Counted from the first letter of the stretch, positions 1 through 6,375 are shown. The stretch is 12,482 nt of DNA from an uncultured Clostridium sp. (GCA_905199855.1 CAJKHY010000027.1:1-12482); one strand, 5' to 3'. The notes: generated by a model from the letters alone, not told the origin. Made by a program: numbers and translations.

Positions 1-1
1 A

Positions 2-469
2 GATATCGTAAATTATATTAATAACATGTTACCTGCAATATTATTCCTACAAGGTATGATAGTTACATTTATCATATATGCCCTAGAAACTTTTGTTTTG
101 AGAAGAATAAGAGTAGTAAATATTCATAATAATTTATCATTAGAGCATTATATAAAGAGTGATAAGCCGTATTTAATTAGTTGGGAAAAAAGTAAGATAG
201 ATAATCCTATTTATGATTTATATAACTTATATCTTAATCATTATCTTGATTTTGATTTTAATGAGTTATTTATTAACTATGAAAGTAAATATCCTTTATT
301 GAACGAAGAAAGGATCTTACTTTTTAGTTTATTAACTATTCCTTGGAAATTTGAATTTAATGATACTGAATATAATTTATGTAAGAATGCTAGAAAATTA
401 TTTGATTATTTATATAAAACAGAAAAATTAGTTACTGAGTATAAATATCAAAAACCAAATATTGAATAG
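2..469 (+). CDS. C-terminal part of a phosphotransferase-fold protein (APH/CotS/YutH-like), 5' end outside window
   Basis: The frame is open from base 2 with no ribosome binding site before the first ATG at 26, so this is the 3' part of a longer gene. Numbered from that ATG, HNNLSLEHY (residues 34-42) is followed by LISWEKSKIDNPIYDL (50-65). This spacing matches the catalytic loop (HGDxxxxN) and metal-binding segment (IDW/DFD...PxxDL) of aminoglycoside/choline-kinase-type phosphotransferases, including the spore-coat kinase-like proteins CotS and YutH. The catalytic Asp position is Asn, the metal-ligand Asn is His, and the Asp of the second motif is Ser. The protein may therefore be a pseudokinase, or belong to a branch with altered residues. 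The rest is helical C-lobe rich in Tyr, Leu and Lys. The substrate cannot be guessed. The assignment rests on motif spacing recalled from the family; confidence is moderate. Confidence 0.5.
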   Translation, partial: DIVNYINNMLPAILFLQGMIVTFIIYALETFVLRRIRVVNIHNNLSLEHYIKSDKPYLISWEKSKIDNPIYDLYNLYLNHYLDFDFNELFINYESKYPLLNEERILLFSLLTIPWKFEFNDTEYNLCKNARKLFDYLYKTEKLVTEYKYQKPNIE

Positions 470-651
470 AACCAAGCCCACATTAAGGAAATGTATTCAA
501 TAAGTAAGATAAAAGCATTTAATTTAATGGTAAAAAAGCATAAGAGTATAGCTTGATAGAATACTATTATGGTAAGGAGTAAGGCTAAAAGAAAGCAAAA
601 TAATCTAAAACCAATACAAGCTTTTAAGAAATTAAATATATTAAATATCAT
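448..651 (-). CDS. Possible small hydrophobic membrane protein (67 aa), doubtful
   Basis: This minus-strand frame is open from a GTG at 660, but the better start is the ATG at 651-649. A Shine-Dalgarno-like AGGTGA (662-657) lies 5 nt before it. The product would be almost wholly hydrophobic, with about two membrane segments (roughly residues 14-40 and 45-67) and a C-terminus reading MWAWFYSIFGF. It would converge on, and overlap by 22 bp, the partial kinase-like gene. A TATAAT on the minus strand (673-668) lies close upstream but has only a weak -35 (GGGACT) and would leave almost no leader. No family is recognised. A T-rich minus strand easily gives hydrophobic chance ORFs, so this could be spurious. 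In its favour, the plus strand here has no competing ORF longer than about 30 codons. Confidence 0.3.
   Translation of the reverse strand: MIFNIFNFLKACIGFRLFCFLLALLLTIIVFYQAILLCFFTIKLNAFILLIEYISLMWAWFYSIFGF
461..501. repeat. Short inverted repeat at the convergent gene ends
   Basis: ATTGAATA (461-468), which contains the stop codon of the kinase-like gene, is repeated inverted as TATTCAAT (494-501). The loop of 25 nt includes the smaller complement CATT/AATG. There is no U-tract on the plus side, so it is at best a weak terminator or transcript-end hairpin. Confidence 0.3.
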
Positions 652-703
652 GACATTCACCTAATTTATTATATGTTATTTACTAAAATAAGTCCCTTTT
701 TTC

Positions 704-731
704 TTGACAAAATTAGTGATTAGTTTATAAT
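704..731 (+). promoter_or_regulatory. Sigma-A-type promoter for the amidoligase gene
   Basis: TTGACA (704-709) and TATAAT (726-731), both perfect consensus, are separated by 16 bp. Transcription should begin near 738, only about 14 nt before the ATG at 752. The leader is very short and carries only a weak GAGTGA as ribosome binding site. Confidence 0.85.
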
Positions 732-751
732 AATTAACCGAGTGATATTAT

Positions 752-1768
752 ATGAAGTTAAATAAATTAAATATTAGTAGTATGGTAGAGTTGTTTCATT
801 ATTTAAATAACTTAGAGTTAGAATATCGTGATACGATTAATATAAATAATAAAAATATGACTTTTGGAGTGGAACTGGAGTTTTTAGGATTATTATATGA
901 TGATGTGAAAGAATTGGTTTTAGGTAATAATTTTACACTTCCAATAGAAGATGCTATGATATTAAAGGATAGAAATGTTTATGCTTATACTACGGAGTCT
1001 ACTACTAATGTTAATGGTTGTGAGATAACTACTCCAATATTAAGGGATAAGAAGAGGGATTGGAAGAATTTACAGATAATGTGTAATGATTTAACTAAAT
1101 ATGGGGCTTATGCTAAGAAATGTTCTACTCATATGCATTTCGGGGCACATATAATTGGTACTAAGTATGATTCTTGGATTAATTTGATTAAGATATGGAT
1201 AACTTATGAAAAGATATTATATAATTTTTATTATGGTGAAGATGATGGTCCTAGAAAGAGTATTCATACTTATGCAAGGAGTATTAATGATATTAGGTTT
1301 AATGAGATAGATGGAATAAAAAGGGATAATCATTTATTGAGTGTATTAAAATCAATGTGTTCTAATGGAACTTATATAGGCAAACAATTAGGAATAAATA
1401 TTTTTAGGGTAAGTGAAAAATATAGTATAGAATATAAGAATACTATAGAGGTTAGAATACCAAATGGAACTTTGAATGAGAAGGTAATTCAAAATAATAT
1501 TAATTTATTTTCTAAGTTATTAACTAGTATTATTAGTAATAAAGTAGATGTTGATTATTTAAATAATAAGTTTAAGAATAGGGAAGTAGTAAGTGATATT
1601 AATTTATTTAATGATTTTGATTATGAGGATGCAATGTATTTAGGGGACATGATTTTTGTAAGTGATATAGATAAATATTATTATTTAAAACAGTTATATA
1701 AGTTATATAAGTTGAGTGAAGAGGAATTGGATAAAAAAATAGTTAAGGTATTAAAAATTAACAAATAG
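752..1768 (+). CDS. Amidoligase-family enzyme (Amidoligase_2, ATP-dependent carboxylate-amine ligase)
   Basis: The 338-aa protein has the hallmarks of the Amidoligase_2 family, which shares the glutamine synthetase / gamma-glutamylcysteine synthetase fold. These are GVELEF (residues 39-44, metal/ATP-binding acidic pair), an ESTTNVNGCEITTP block (82-95) matching the family's conserved E...GxEIxSP strand, CSTHMHFG (124-131, His127 and His129), and NTIEVRIPNGTLN (residues around Glu233 and Arg235), equivalent to the TxExRxxxGT motif. Such enzymes join an amine to a peptide-like carboxylate. Characterised contexts include peptide or cell-wall tagging and phage functions, but the substrate here is unknown. 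The gene stands alone: it has its own promoter, no cyclotransferase or peptidase partner, and a new promoter begins one base after its stop codon. The family call is confident; the reaction in this cell is not known. Confidence 0.85.
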   Translation: MKLNKLNISSMVELFHYLNNLELEYRDTININNKNMTFGVELEFLGLLYDDVKELVLGNNFTLPIEDAMILKDRNVYAYTTESTTNVNGCEITTPILRDKKRDWKNLQIMCNDLTKYGAYAKKCSTHMHFGAHIIGTKYDSWINLIKIWITYEKILYNFYYGEDDGPRKSIHTYARSINDIRFNEIDGIKRDNHLLSVLKSMCSNGTYIGKQLGINIFRVSEKYSIEYKNTIEVRIPNGTLNEKVIQNNINLFSKLLTSIISNKVDVDYLNNKFKNREVVSDINLFNDFDYEDAMYLGDMIFVSDIDKYYYLKQLYKLYKLSEEELDKKIVKVLKINK

Positions 1769-1797
1769 TTGACAAAAATAGATAACTATGATAAAAT
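1769..1797 (+). promoter_or_regulatory. Strong promoter of an intergenic small RNA
   Basis: TTGACA (1769-1774) starts directly after the amidoligase stop codon. A 17-bp spacer leads to TAAAAT (1792-1797), which is preceded by TG (1789-1790), giving an extended -10. Transcription is expected near 1804. No ORF follows, but a structured stretch ending in a terminator does. Confidence 0.85.
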
Positions 1798-1803
1798 TAA
1801 TTT

Positions 1804-1902
1804 AGTTAGAGTGGTTAGAAAAAGCTCTAACGTACAACTGAACCGCTTTATCTTAAAGATAGAGTAGAAATACTACTTTAATGCCAAGTAGTATTTTTTT
1901 TT
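1804..1902 (+). ncRNA. Unassigned small structured RNA (about 100 nt)
   Basis: This stretch lies between a strong promoter and an intrinsic terminator and has no start codon with a ribosome binding site. Three helices can be drawn by eye. GTTAGAG (1805-1811) pairs with CTCTAAC (1825-1831). CTTTATCT (1846-1853) pairs with AGATAGAG (1857-1864) across a 3-nt loop. The terminator hairpin is the third. TGGTT in the first loop (1812-1816) can also pair with AACCG (1841-1845), so a pseudoknot or alternative fold is possible. It does not match the conserved cores of SRP RNA, tmRNA, RNase P RNA, 6S RNA or common riboswitches as I remember them. Since ezrA begins 320 nt further on with its own promoter, it is more likely a free-standing sRNA than an ezrA leader. 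Confidence 0.65.
1868..1902 (+). terminator. Intrinsic terminator of the small RNA
   Basis: AAATACTACTT (1868-1878) pairs perfectly over 11 bp with AAGTAGTATTT (1886-1896) around a 7-nt loop, and the T run continues to 1902 (nine T from 1894). Confidence 0.9.
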
Positions 1903-1950
1903 GCTAATGGTAGAAGAAAATAATATTTTTGTTTATAAGAGAAAATAAAA

Positions 1951-1988
1951 AAATGTGACTGCTCTGGTAATTCAGTAGGACCACATTT
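1951..1988 (-). terminator. Hairpin with a minus-strand T run: possible orphan terminator or element end
   Basis: AAATGTG (1951-1957) is inverted as CACATTT (1982-1988). Inside, ACTG (1958-1961) pairs with CAGT (1973-1976). Read on the minus strand, the hairpin is followed directly by a T-rich run (TTTTTTTATTTT), the form of an intrinsic terminator. There is no minus-strand gene upstream for it to serve. It also has a higher GC content than its surroundings, so it may be the remnant end of a lost gene or mobile element. Confidence 0.4.
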
Positions 1989-1999
1989 AATATATCCAC

Positions 2000-2122
2000 T
2001 GTAGCACAAAAACTATAATATGTTAATTGTAACACATAAATTATATTATTATTATATGAATATATTATTAAAAATATATCTTTATATTAATTTAATTTTA
2101 AAAACTATAACATTGTAGCAAA
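2000..2122. repeat. Three copies of TGTARCAMA with flanking AAAACTATAAYAT
   Basis: TGTAGCACA (2000-2008), TGTAACACA (2028-2036) and TGTAGCAAA (2114-2122) are near-identical 9-mers in the same orientation. AAAACTATAATAT (2009-2021) and AAAACTATAACAT (2101-2113) form a second repeated block next to them. They could be protein-binding sites upstream of ezrA or degenerate mobile-element ends. The sequence alone does not decide. Confidence 0.45.
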
Positions 2123-2181
2123 AACATATAAAAAATTATTTTAAAAAAAAGTATTTTTTTGGTGAATTTTATCTTATTATG

Positions 2182-2190
2182 TGGTAAAAT
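2182..2190 (+). promoter_or_regulatory. Extended -10 promoter for ezrA
   Basis: TGGTAAAAT (2182-2190) is an extended -10 with no good -35 at 16-18 bp; a partial TTGGTG (2159-2164) is 20 bp away. The A8/T7 tract just upstream could compensate. Initiation near 2197 would exclude the in-frame start codons at 2159 and 2189. Confidence 0.5.
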
Positions 2191-2224
2191 GTTTATAGGA
2201 TATGTAGTATGGATGGTGATAAAT

Positions 2225-3928
2225 TTGGATAGTGTGTTACTAATGATAATATTAATCTTTGTAATAGCCTTAATATTATTTCTAACAACTTATTTAATTA
2301 TTAAAAAGACAAAAACTAATAAGATAAAAAAAGAAATAGAAAAATTGGACATAGAAAGAAATTTATTAGTAGGAGTACCTATTTTAACAGAATTATCTAA
2401 GGTAAAAGATTTAGTTAAAACAGATAATTTAAAAGAAAAATTAAATGAATGGGATACTACTTTTAAGTTGATTAAAGATGATCGTGTTCCTAAATTGACT
2501 GACTTAATTACTGAAGCTGATTATTTGGTTTCAAGAAATGAATATAAGGGTGCTATTAAAAAGATTGCTAATATTGAGATGGAGATAAGCGAACTTAAGA
2601 ATAAGTCTGGTGTTTTATTAGATGAATTAAAGGTAATAACTACGTCTGCGGAGCGAAATAGAAATGAGATTACTAAGTTAAAGGTAGAATATAGGGAGTT
2701 ACAAAATAAGTTTGATAGAACAATAAAAGATTATGGAAGCGTAGCCAAACCAATAGCCTTACAGTTTGAAAACATTGATAAAAGATTCACAGAGTTTGAA
2801 TATGCGATGGATCATAATGATTATGTTGGAGTAGAAAAAATTGTTACGAGTTTGCAAACAATGTTAAATGATATGAAGGTAACTTTAGAAGAGGTTCCTC
2901 AAATAGTTTTAATAGCCGAGATGTTAATACCTAAGAAGATAGAGGAAACTACTACTACTTATGCTAGGATGTTAAGAGATGGATATCCAATGGATTATTT
3001 AAATGTTGAATATAATATTAAGGAAATAAATAAGAAAATTAGTATTATTATGGATAAACTTAAGATATTAGATTTGGGAGATTCTATCTTAGAATTAAAA
3101 ACAATATTAAATTATTTTGATGATTTATTTAAAGATTTTGATAAGGAAAAAGAAGCTAGGAATATATTTAGAGAAAATAGTAAATTATTTAAAAGCAAAA
3201 TAGATAAAACAAATAAAATAGTATATAATATTTATCTTAGTATTGATGATATTAGGACAACTTATGATTTAAAAGATGATGATATAAATAAATTTAATAT
3301 TATTAATGAAAACTTAGAACTTTTAAATAAAGATTTTAAGTCCTTGATAGATCATAGTAAAATGCATACTTTTGCTTATACTAAATTAACTTCAGAATTA
3401 GATGGTTTATTTAATAAATTAATGCGTTTAAATGATGATTTGGACTATCAATTGAAATCTATTACTAGTATGAAGGATGATGAAACAAGGGCAAGGGAAC
3501 AATTGATAGTAATAGAAAATTTATTAAAACAAACAAAGTTAAAGATAAATGATTATAAATTACCTGTTATTCCAGATAGTTATTTTATTGAATTAAAAGA
3601 GGCTTATCAGGCTATTAGAGAAATAAATAAAGAATTAGATAAGAAGCCAATAGTGATAAAAATTTTAAATATTAGAGTAGATACAGCTAGGGATTTAGTG
3701 TTTAAAATATATAATAAGACTAATGATATGTTAAAAGAAGCATTAATGGCTGAGAAGGTTATTGTCTATGGTAATAGATATAGAAGTAGTTATAAGGAAA
3801 TCGATAAGAGTTTAGGAGATGCTGAAGTTTTATTTAAAAAAGGTCAATATAAGCAGTCTCTTAATGTATCAATTAATAGTATTCAAATGATAGAAAGAAA
3901 TATAAAGGAAAAGTTTGCTTTGGAATAG
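2225..3928 (+). CDS. ezrA: Septation ring formation regulator EzrA
   Basis: EzrA is a membrane-anchored, spectrin-like protein that binds FtsZ and restrains or organises Z-ring assembly. The protein begins with a few residues and one membrane segment (about residues 3-26), followed by a basic stretch (KKTKTNKIKK) and then more than 500 residues of charged coiled-coil helices. The C-terminal YGNRYRS (515-521) is the family's conserved QNR-type patch needed for septal localisation. At 567 aa it is close to the usual 560-570. The frame is open back to a TTG at 2159. I chose the TTG at 2225 because GGTGA (2215-2219) sits 5 nt upstream, the probable transcription start is near 2197, and the resulting short N-terminus fits EzrA topology. 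ATG 2213 or ATG 2243 remain possible. Confidence 0.92.
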   Translation: MDSVLLMIILIFVIALILFLTTYLIIKKTKTNKIKKEIEKLDIERNLLVGVPILTELSKVKDLVKTDNLKEKLNEWDTTFKLIKDDRVPKLTDLITEADYLVSRNEYKGAIKKIANIEMEISELKNKSGVLLDELKVITTSAERNRNEITKLKVEYRELQNKFDRTIKDYGSVAKPIALQFENIDKRFTEFEYAMDHNDYVGVEKIVTSLQTMLNDMKVTLEEVPQIVLIAEMLIPKKIEETTTTYARMLRDGYPMDYLNVEYNIKEINKKISIIMDKLKILDLGDSILELKTILNYFDDLFKDFDKEKEARNIFRENSKLFKSKIDKTNKIVYNIYLSIDDIRTTYDLKDDDINKFNIINENLELLNKDFKSLIDHSKMHTFAYTKLTSELDGLFNKLMRLNDDLDYQLKSITSMKDDETRAREQLIVIENLLKQTKLKINDYKLPVIPDSYFIELKEAYQAIREINKELDKKPIVIKILNIRVDTARDLVFKIYNKTNDMLKEALMAEKVIVYGNRYRSSYKEIDKSLGDAEVLFKKGQYKQSLNVSINSIQMIERNIKEKFALE

Positions 3929-3943
3929 TGATGCTTTTCTTTT

Positions 3944-3969
3944 TTGACAAGAAAGTGTCAATTTTAATA
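3944..3969 (+). terminator. Weak terminator-like hairpin after ezrA
   Basis: TTGACA (3944-3949) pairs with TGTCAA (3956-3961) across AGAAAG, followed by TTTT. Six base pairs and a short T run make it a weak terminator. The TTGACA could also be mistaken for a -35 element. Confidence 0.35.
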
Positions 3970-3985
3970 AAAAATATTAATTATA

Positions 3986-3994
3986 TGATAAAAT
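3986..3994 (+). promoter_or_regulatory. Extended -10 promoter of the thyA-dfrA-tmk operon
   Basis: TGATAAAAT (3986-3994) is an extended -10 without a recognisable -35 at normal spacing. It would start a transcript near 4001, just before the AAGGG/GTAGG ribosome binding region of thyA. Confidence 0.5.
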
Positions 3995-4018
3995 ATTATT
4001 AGAAGGGTAGGCGTTTTA

Positions 4019-5179
4019 ATGACTAATTTTGATATTGAATATTTAAAGTTATGTAAAAAAATATTGAAAGAAGGAATAGAAGTAGAAAATAGGACTGGAG
4101 TTAATACAATAAAGATTCCATCGTATGATTTTAAGTTTGATTTAAGTAAAGAATTTCCTATATTAACAACTAAGCAAATGTTTTATAGACAGGCTATTTT
4201 AGAATTATTTTGGATATGGCAAGTATGTAGTAATGATGTAAGATGGTTACAAGATAGGGATGTTCATATTTGGGATGAGTGGGAAGTGGATGATGATGGA
4301 ATTTATAGAATATATGAACCAAAAACTTTAAATTATGATAAGGATAAAGAAGTAATTGTATATGATCCTATGAGTTTACCTATTACAGATCCTTTTGGTA
4401 AGACTCATGAAATGAAACCTAAAGTGGAAAATGGAAAAATTTTAAGGGCTAAGAGTAAAATTGAGGGGAAAAATATAAAAATGGCAAAATACTATGGAAA
4501 GGAATATGCTCATACAATAGGTACTGCTTATGGATATATTACTAATAGATATGATTTTGCAAACAATTTAATTGAAACGATTAAAAAAGATAAAAATGAT
4601 AGAAGAATGGTTAAGTCTTTGTGGCAAGATGAGTATTTAAGAAAAGCTGTTTTACCATCATGTGTATGGAGTACTGAATGGGATGTAACTGGTAATAAAA
4701 TTAATTTACATGTTCATCAAAGAAGTTGTGATGTTCCTTTAGGTTTGCCTTTTAATGTAACTCAATATGCTACGTTTTTAAAGATTATAGCTCAAGTAAC
4801 AAGTTTAGAAGCGGGAACTATATCTTATTCTATTAAAGATGCACATATATATGTGGATCAGGTTGAAAATATAAAAAAACAAATAGATAGAGAGAAATTA
4901 TATAACGAATTAAGTATGAATACGATACCAGCATTGCAAAGTATGAAGTCCGATTTAGAAAATAAATTACTTTATTTAGATAAGGAAAGTCTAGAATATA
5001 CAAATGTTGATAGTGAAATTAGAATTATTGATATGTTAATTAATCCTACCAAACCTATATTAGAGTTAGATAAAAGTATTCGTGAATTTAAAGATTTTGA
5101 TAATTCTAAGGATCTAAAACATGTTAAAATAAAAAACTATAAGCATATGGGAAAGATTAAATTTAAGGTAACACAATAG
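4019..5179 (+). CDS. thyA: Thymidylate synthase with two insertions
   Basis: ThyA converts dUMP and methylene-tetrahydrofolate to dTMP and dihydrofolate. Key parts are present: NRTG (24-27, phosphate-binding Arg25), Glu62 in ELFW, HIWDEW (83-88), the RR pair (195-196), catalytic Cys215 in LPSC, QRSCD (234-238), PFN (Asn246, which favours dUMP over dCMP) and DAHIY (274-278, His276 and Tyr278). At 386 aa it is much longer than the E. coli (264) or Lactobacillus (316) enzymes. The extra length lies in a stretch of about 70 residues after HIWDEW, and in about 50 extra residues between DAHIY and the C-terminus that look charged and helical. The His that usually follows the catalytic Cys is Val216. 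It heads an operon with dfrA (8-bp gap) and tmk. Confidence 0.95.
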   Translation: MTNFDIEYLKLCKKILKEGIEVENRTGVNTIKIPSYDFKFDLSKEFPILTTKQMFYRQAILELFWIWQVCSNDVRWLQDRDVHIWDEWEVDDDGIYRIYEPKTLNYDKDKEVIVYDPMSLPITDPFGKTHEMKPKVENGKILRAKSKIEGKNIKMAKYYGKEYAHTIGTAYGYITNRYDFANNLIETIKKDKNDRRMVKSLWQDEYLRKAVLPSCVWSTEWDVTGNKINLHVHQRSCDVPLGLPFNVTQYATFLKIIAQVTSLEAGTISYSIKDAHIYVDQVENIKKQIDREKLYNELSMNTIPALQSMKSDLENKLLYLDKESLEYTNVDSEIRIIDMLINPTKPILELDKSIREFKDFDNSKDLKHVKIKNYKHMGKIKFKVTQ

Positions 5180-5187
5180 GAGGGTAT

Positions 5188-5691
5188 ATGAATAATTTAT
5201 ATTTAATCGGGGCAATTGGTAAGGATAATGAGTTAGGTTATAATAATGATTTAATTTGGAGAATTAAGGAAGATTTAAATTTTTTTAAGGAGCATACGAT
5301 GGGTAATTATATTATTATGGGAAGAAATACTTATGAGTCAATGCCTAAAAATTTAAAGGGAAGAAAATATATAATACTAACTAGTAATAAGGATATTGTT
5401 TATGAAAATGCTTTGGTTTTTAATGATAAGGAGAGTTTATTAGAGTTTATTAATAGTAATCAAGATTTAATGTTTTATGTTATTGGGGGATCTTTAATAT
5501 ATAATTTATTAATAGAAGAAGCAAGGATTCTATATTTAACAGAAATAGAAGATAGATTTAAAGAGGCCACGGTTTATTTTCCTTTATTTAATAAAGATAA
5601 TTATGATATAATAATTGGGGATTTAAAGAAAGAAAATGGTGTTTATTATAGACACAATAAATATGTTAGAAAGAAGGCAAAATATGAATAA
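5188..5691 (+). CDS. dfrA: Dihydrofolate reductase
   Basis: This enzyme reduces the dihydrofolate made by ThyA back to tetrahydrofolate with NADPH. The 167-aa protein has the expected AIGKDNELGYNNDLIWRIKEDL start (Trp24, catalytic Asp29, equivalent to E. coli Asp27), MGRNTYESMP (44-53, NADP-binding), GRKYIILTS, and VIGGSLIY (98-105). The Pro usually found before the active-site Trp is replaced by Ile23. AGGAGGG (5178-5184) overlaps the thyA stop codon and lies only 3 nt before ATG 5188, so translation is probably coupled. The gene overlaps tmk by 8 bp. Placement next to thyA is the common arrangement that pairs dihydrofolate production with its recycling. Identity is confident; whether it is trimethoprim-sensitive cannot be read by eye. 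Confidence 0.95.
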   Translation: MNNLYLIGAIGKDNELGYNNDLIWRIKEDLNFFKEHTMGNYIIMGRNTYESMPKNLKGRKYIILTSNKDIVYENALVFNDKESLLEFINSNQDLMFYVIGGSLIYNLLIEEARILYLTEIEDRFKEATVYFPLFNKDNYDIIIGDLKKENGVYYRHNKYVRKKAKYE

Positions 5692-6358
5692 AGGTATGCT
5701 TATTGTAATTGAGGGAGCCTGTGATGGTATAGGTAAAACGACTCAATTTAATATGCTTATTGATAAATTGAAAAAAGATGGTATTAAGATATATACTCAT
5801 CATTTTCCTTCTTATGGAACGGTGCAAGGGGAAAGAGTGGAGAAGTTTTTAAAAGGAGAATATGGTAATCCTAGTGATTTATCACCATATTTTGTTAATG
5901 AATTATATGCATACGATAGACTTTGCACTTGGAAAGAAGAATTAAAAAAATATTATGATGATGGATATCTGATTCTTTTGGATAGATATACTACTTCAAG
6001 TATTATTTATCAGTCAGTATTTATTAAGGATAAGAATGAGAAGAATAAATTTATTGATTATGTTATAAAATATGAATATGAAGAAAATAAAATAAAAGCA
6101 CCTGATTTAGTTGTATTTTTAAAAGCATCTTATGATTTAGTAAGAAAATTAAAAAATAATAGAATAAATAATGAGGGAATTGCAAACGATGTTTATGAAA
6201 AAGATGATAAACTAATGGAAAATATTTATAATAATGCTATTTATATATCTGAGTATTTAAATTGGGATACTATAGAATGTAGTGATGGTAATACATTTAA
6301 GGATAAAGATACAATAAGTGAAGAAGTATATAGATTAGTTAAAAGTAAAATAAAGTGA
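5684..6358 (+). CDS. tmk: Thymidylate kinase
   Basis: Tmk phosphorylates dTMP to dTDP with ATP. The start at ATG 5684 has AAGAAGG at 5671-5677 and overlaps the dfrA stop (ATGAATAA). A start at 5636 would lie deep inside dfrA. The 224-aa protein has the P-loop EGACDGIGKTTQ (10-21), HFPSYGTVQGE, YAYDR, LLDRYTTSS (Asp100-Arg101-Tyr102), PDLVVFLKA, and a LID region with Arg and Lys (NNRINNEG...NDVYEKD). The P-loop has one extra residue compared with the usual EGxDGxGKS/T (Ala-Cys in place of one residue). It is the third gene of a complete dUMP-to-dTDP and folate-recycling operon, closed by the terminator at its stop codon. Confidence 0.95.
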   Translation: MNKGMLIVIEGACDGIGKTTQFNMLIDKLKKDGIKIYTHHFPSYGTVQGERVEKFLKGEYGNPSDLSPYFVNELYAYDRLCTWKEELKKYYDDGYLILLDRYTTSSIIYQSVFIKDKNEKNKFIDYVIKYEYEENKIKAPDLVVFLKASYDLVRKLKNNRINNEGIANDVYEKDDKLMENIYNNAIYISEYLNWDTIECSDGNTFKDKDTISEEVYRLVKSKIK

Positions 6359-6375
6359 AAATCTTTATTTTTTTT
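6347..6375 (+). terminator. Intrinsic terminator of the thyA-dfrA-tmk operon
   Basis: AAAATAAAG (6347-6355) pairs with CTTTATTTT (6363-6371) across a 7-nt loop that contains the tmk stop codon TGA (6356-6358). The T run ends at 6375. The last codons of tmk thus form half of the hairpin. The next 110 nt (6376-6485) show nothing recognisable. Confidence 0.8.

Larger units (their letters stand above)
1903..2184. other. Gene-free AT-rich intergenic stretch upstream of ezrA
   Basis: No credible ORF exists on either strand. The contents are one 38-nt hairpin (1951-1988), a repeated motif (2000-2122), and an A8-GTA-T7 tract (2143-2160). That tract sits about 37-54 bp before the expected ezrA transcription start, so it may act as an UP-element-like or bent A-tract. 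Base composition is even more AT-rich than the surrounding genes. Confidence 0.6.

Noticed and set aside
1804..1902. Known riboswitch or housekeeping RNA (preQ1, SAM, THF, SRP, 6S)
   Set aside because: A pseudoknot-like pairing suggested small riboswitches, but no conserved core matched from memory, and the downstream gene is over 300 nt away with its own promoter.
1920..1995. Transposase C-terminal fragment on the minus strand
   Set aside because: A short open stretch (reading CGPTELPEQSH) crosses the hairpin but is closed by stops within a few dozen codons and shows no recognisable transposase motif.
2000..2122. CRISPR array
   Set aside because: The repeats are only 9-13 bp, imperfect and irregularly spaced, and no cas genes are present.
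3944..3949. TTGACA at 3944 as the -35 of thyA
   Set aside because: It is nearly 40 bp from the -10 at 3989 and forms half of a small inverted repeat, so it fits a weak terminator better.
5636..5683. Longer tmk start at 5636
   Set aside because: It would overlap dfrA by over 50 bp without a ribosome binding site. ATG 5684 has AAGAAGG and the usual Tmk N-terminus.
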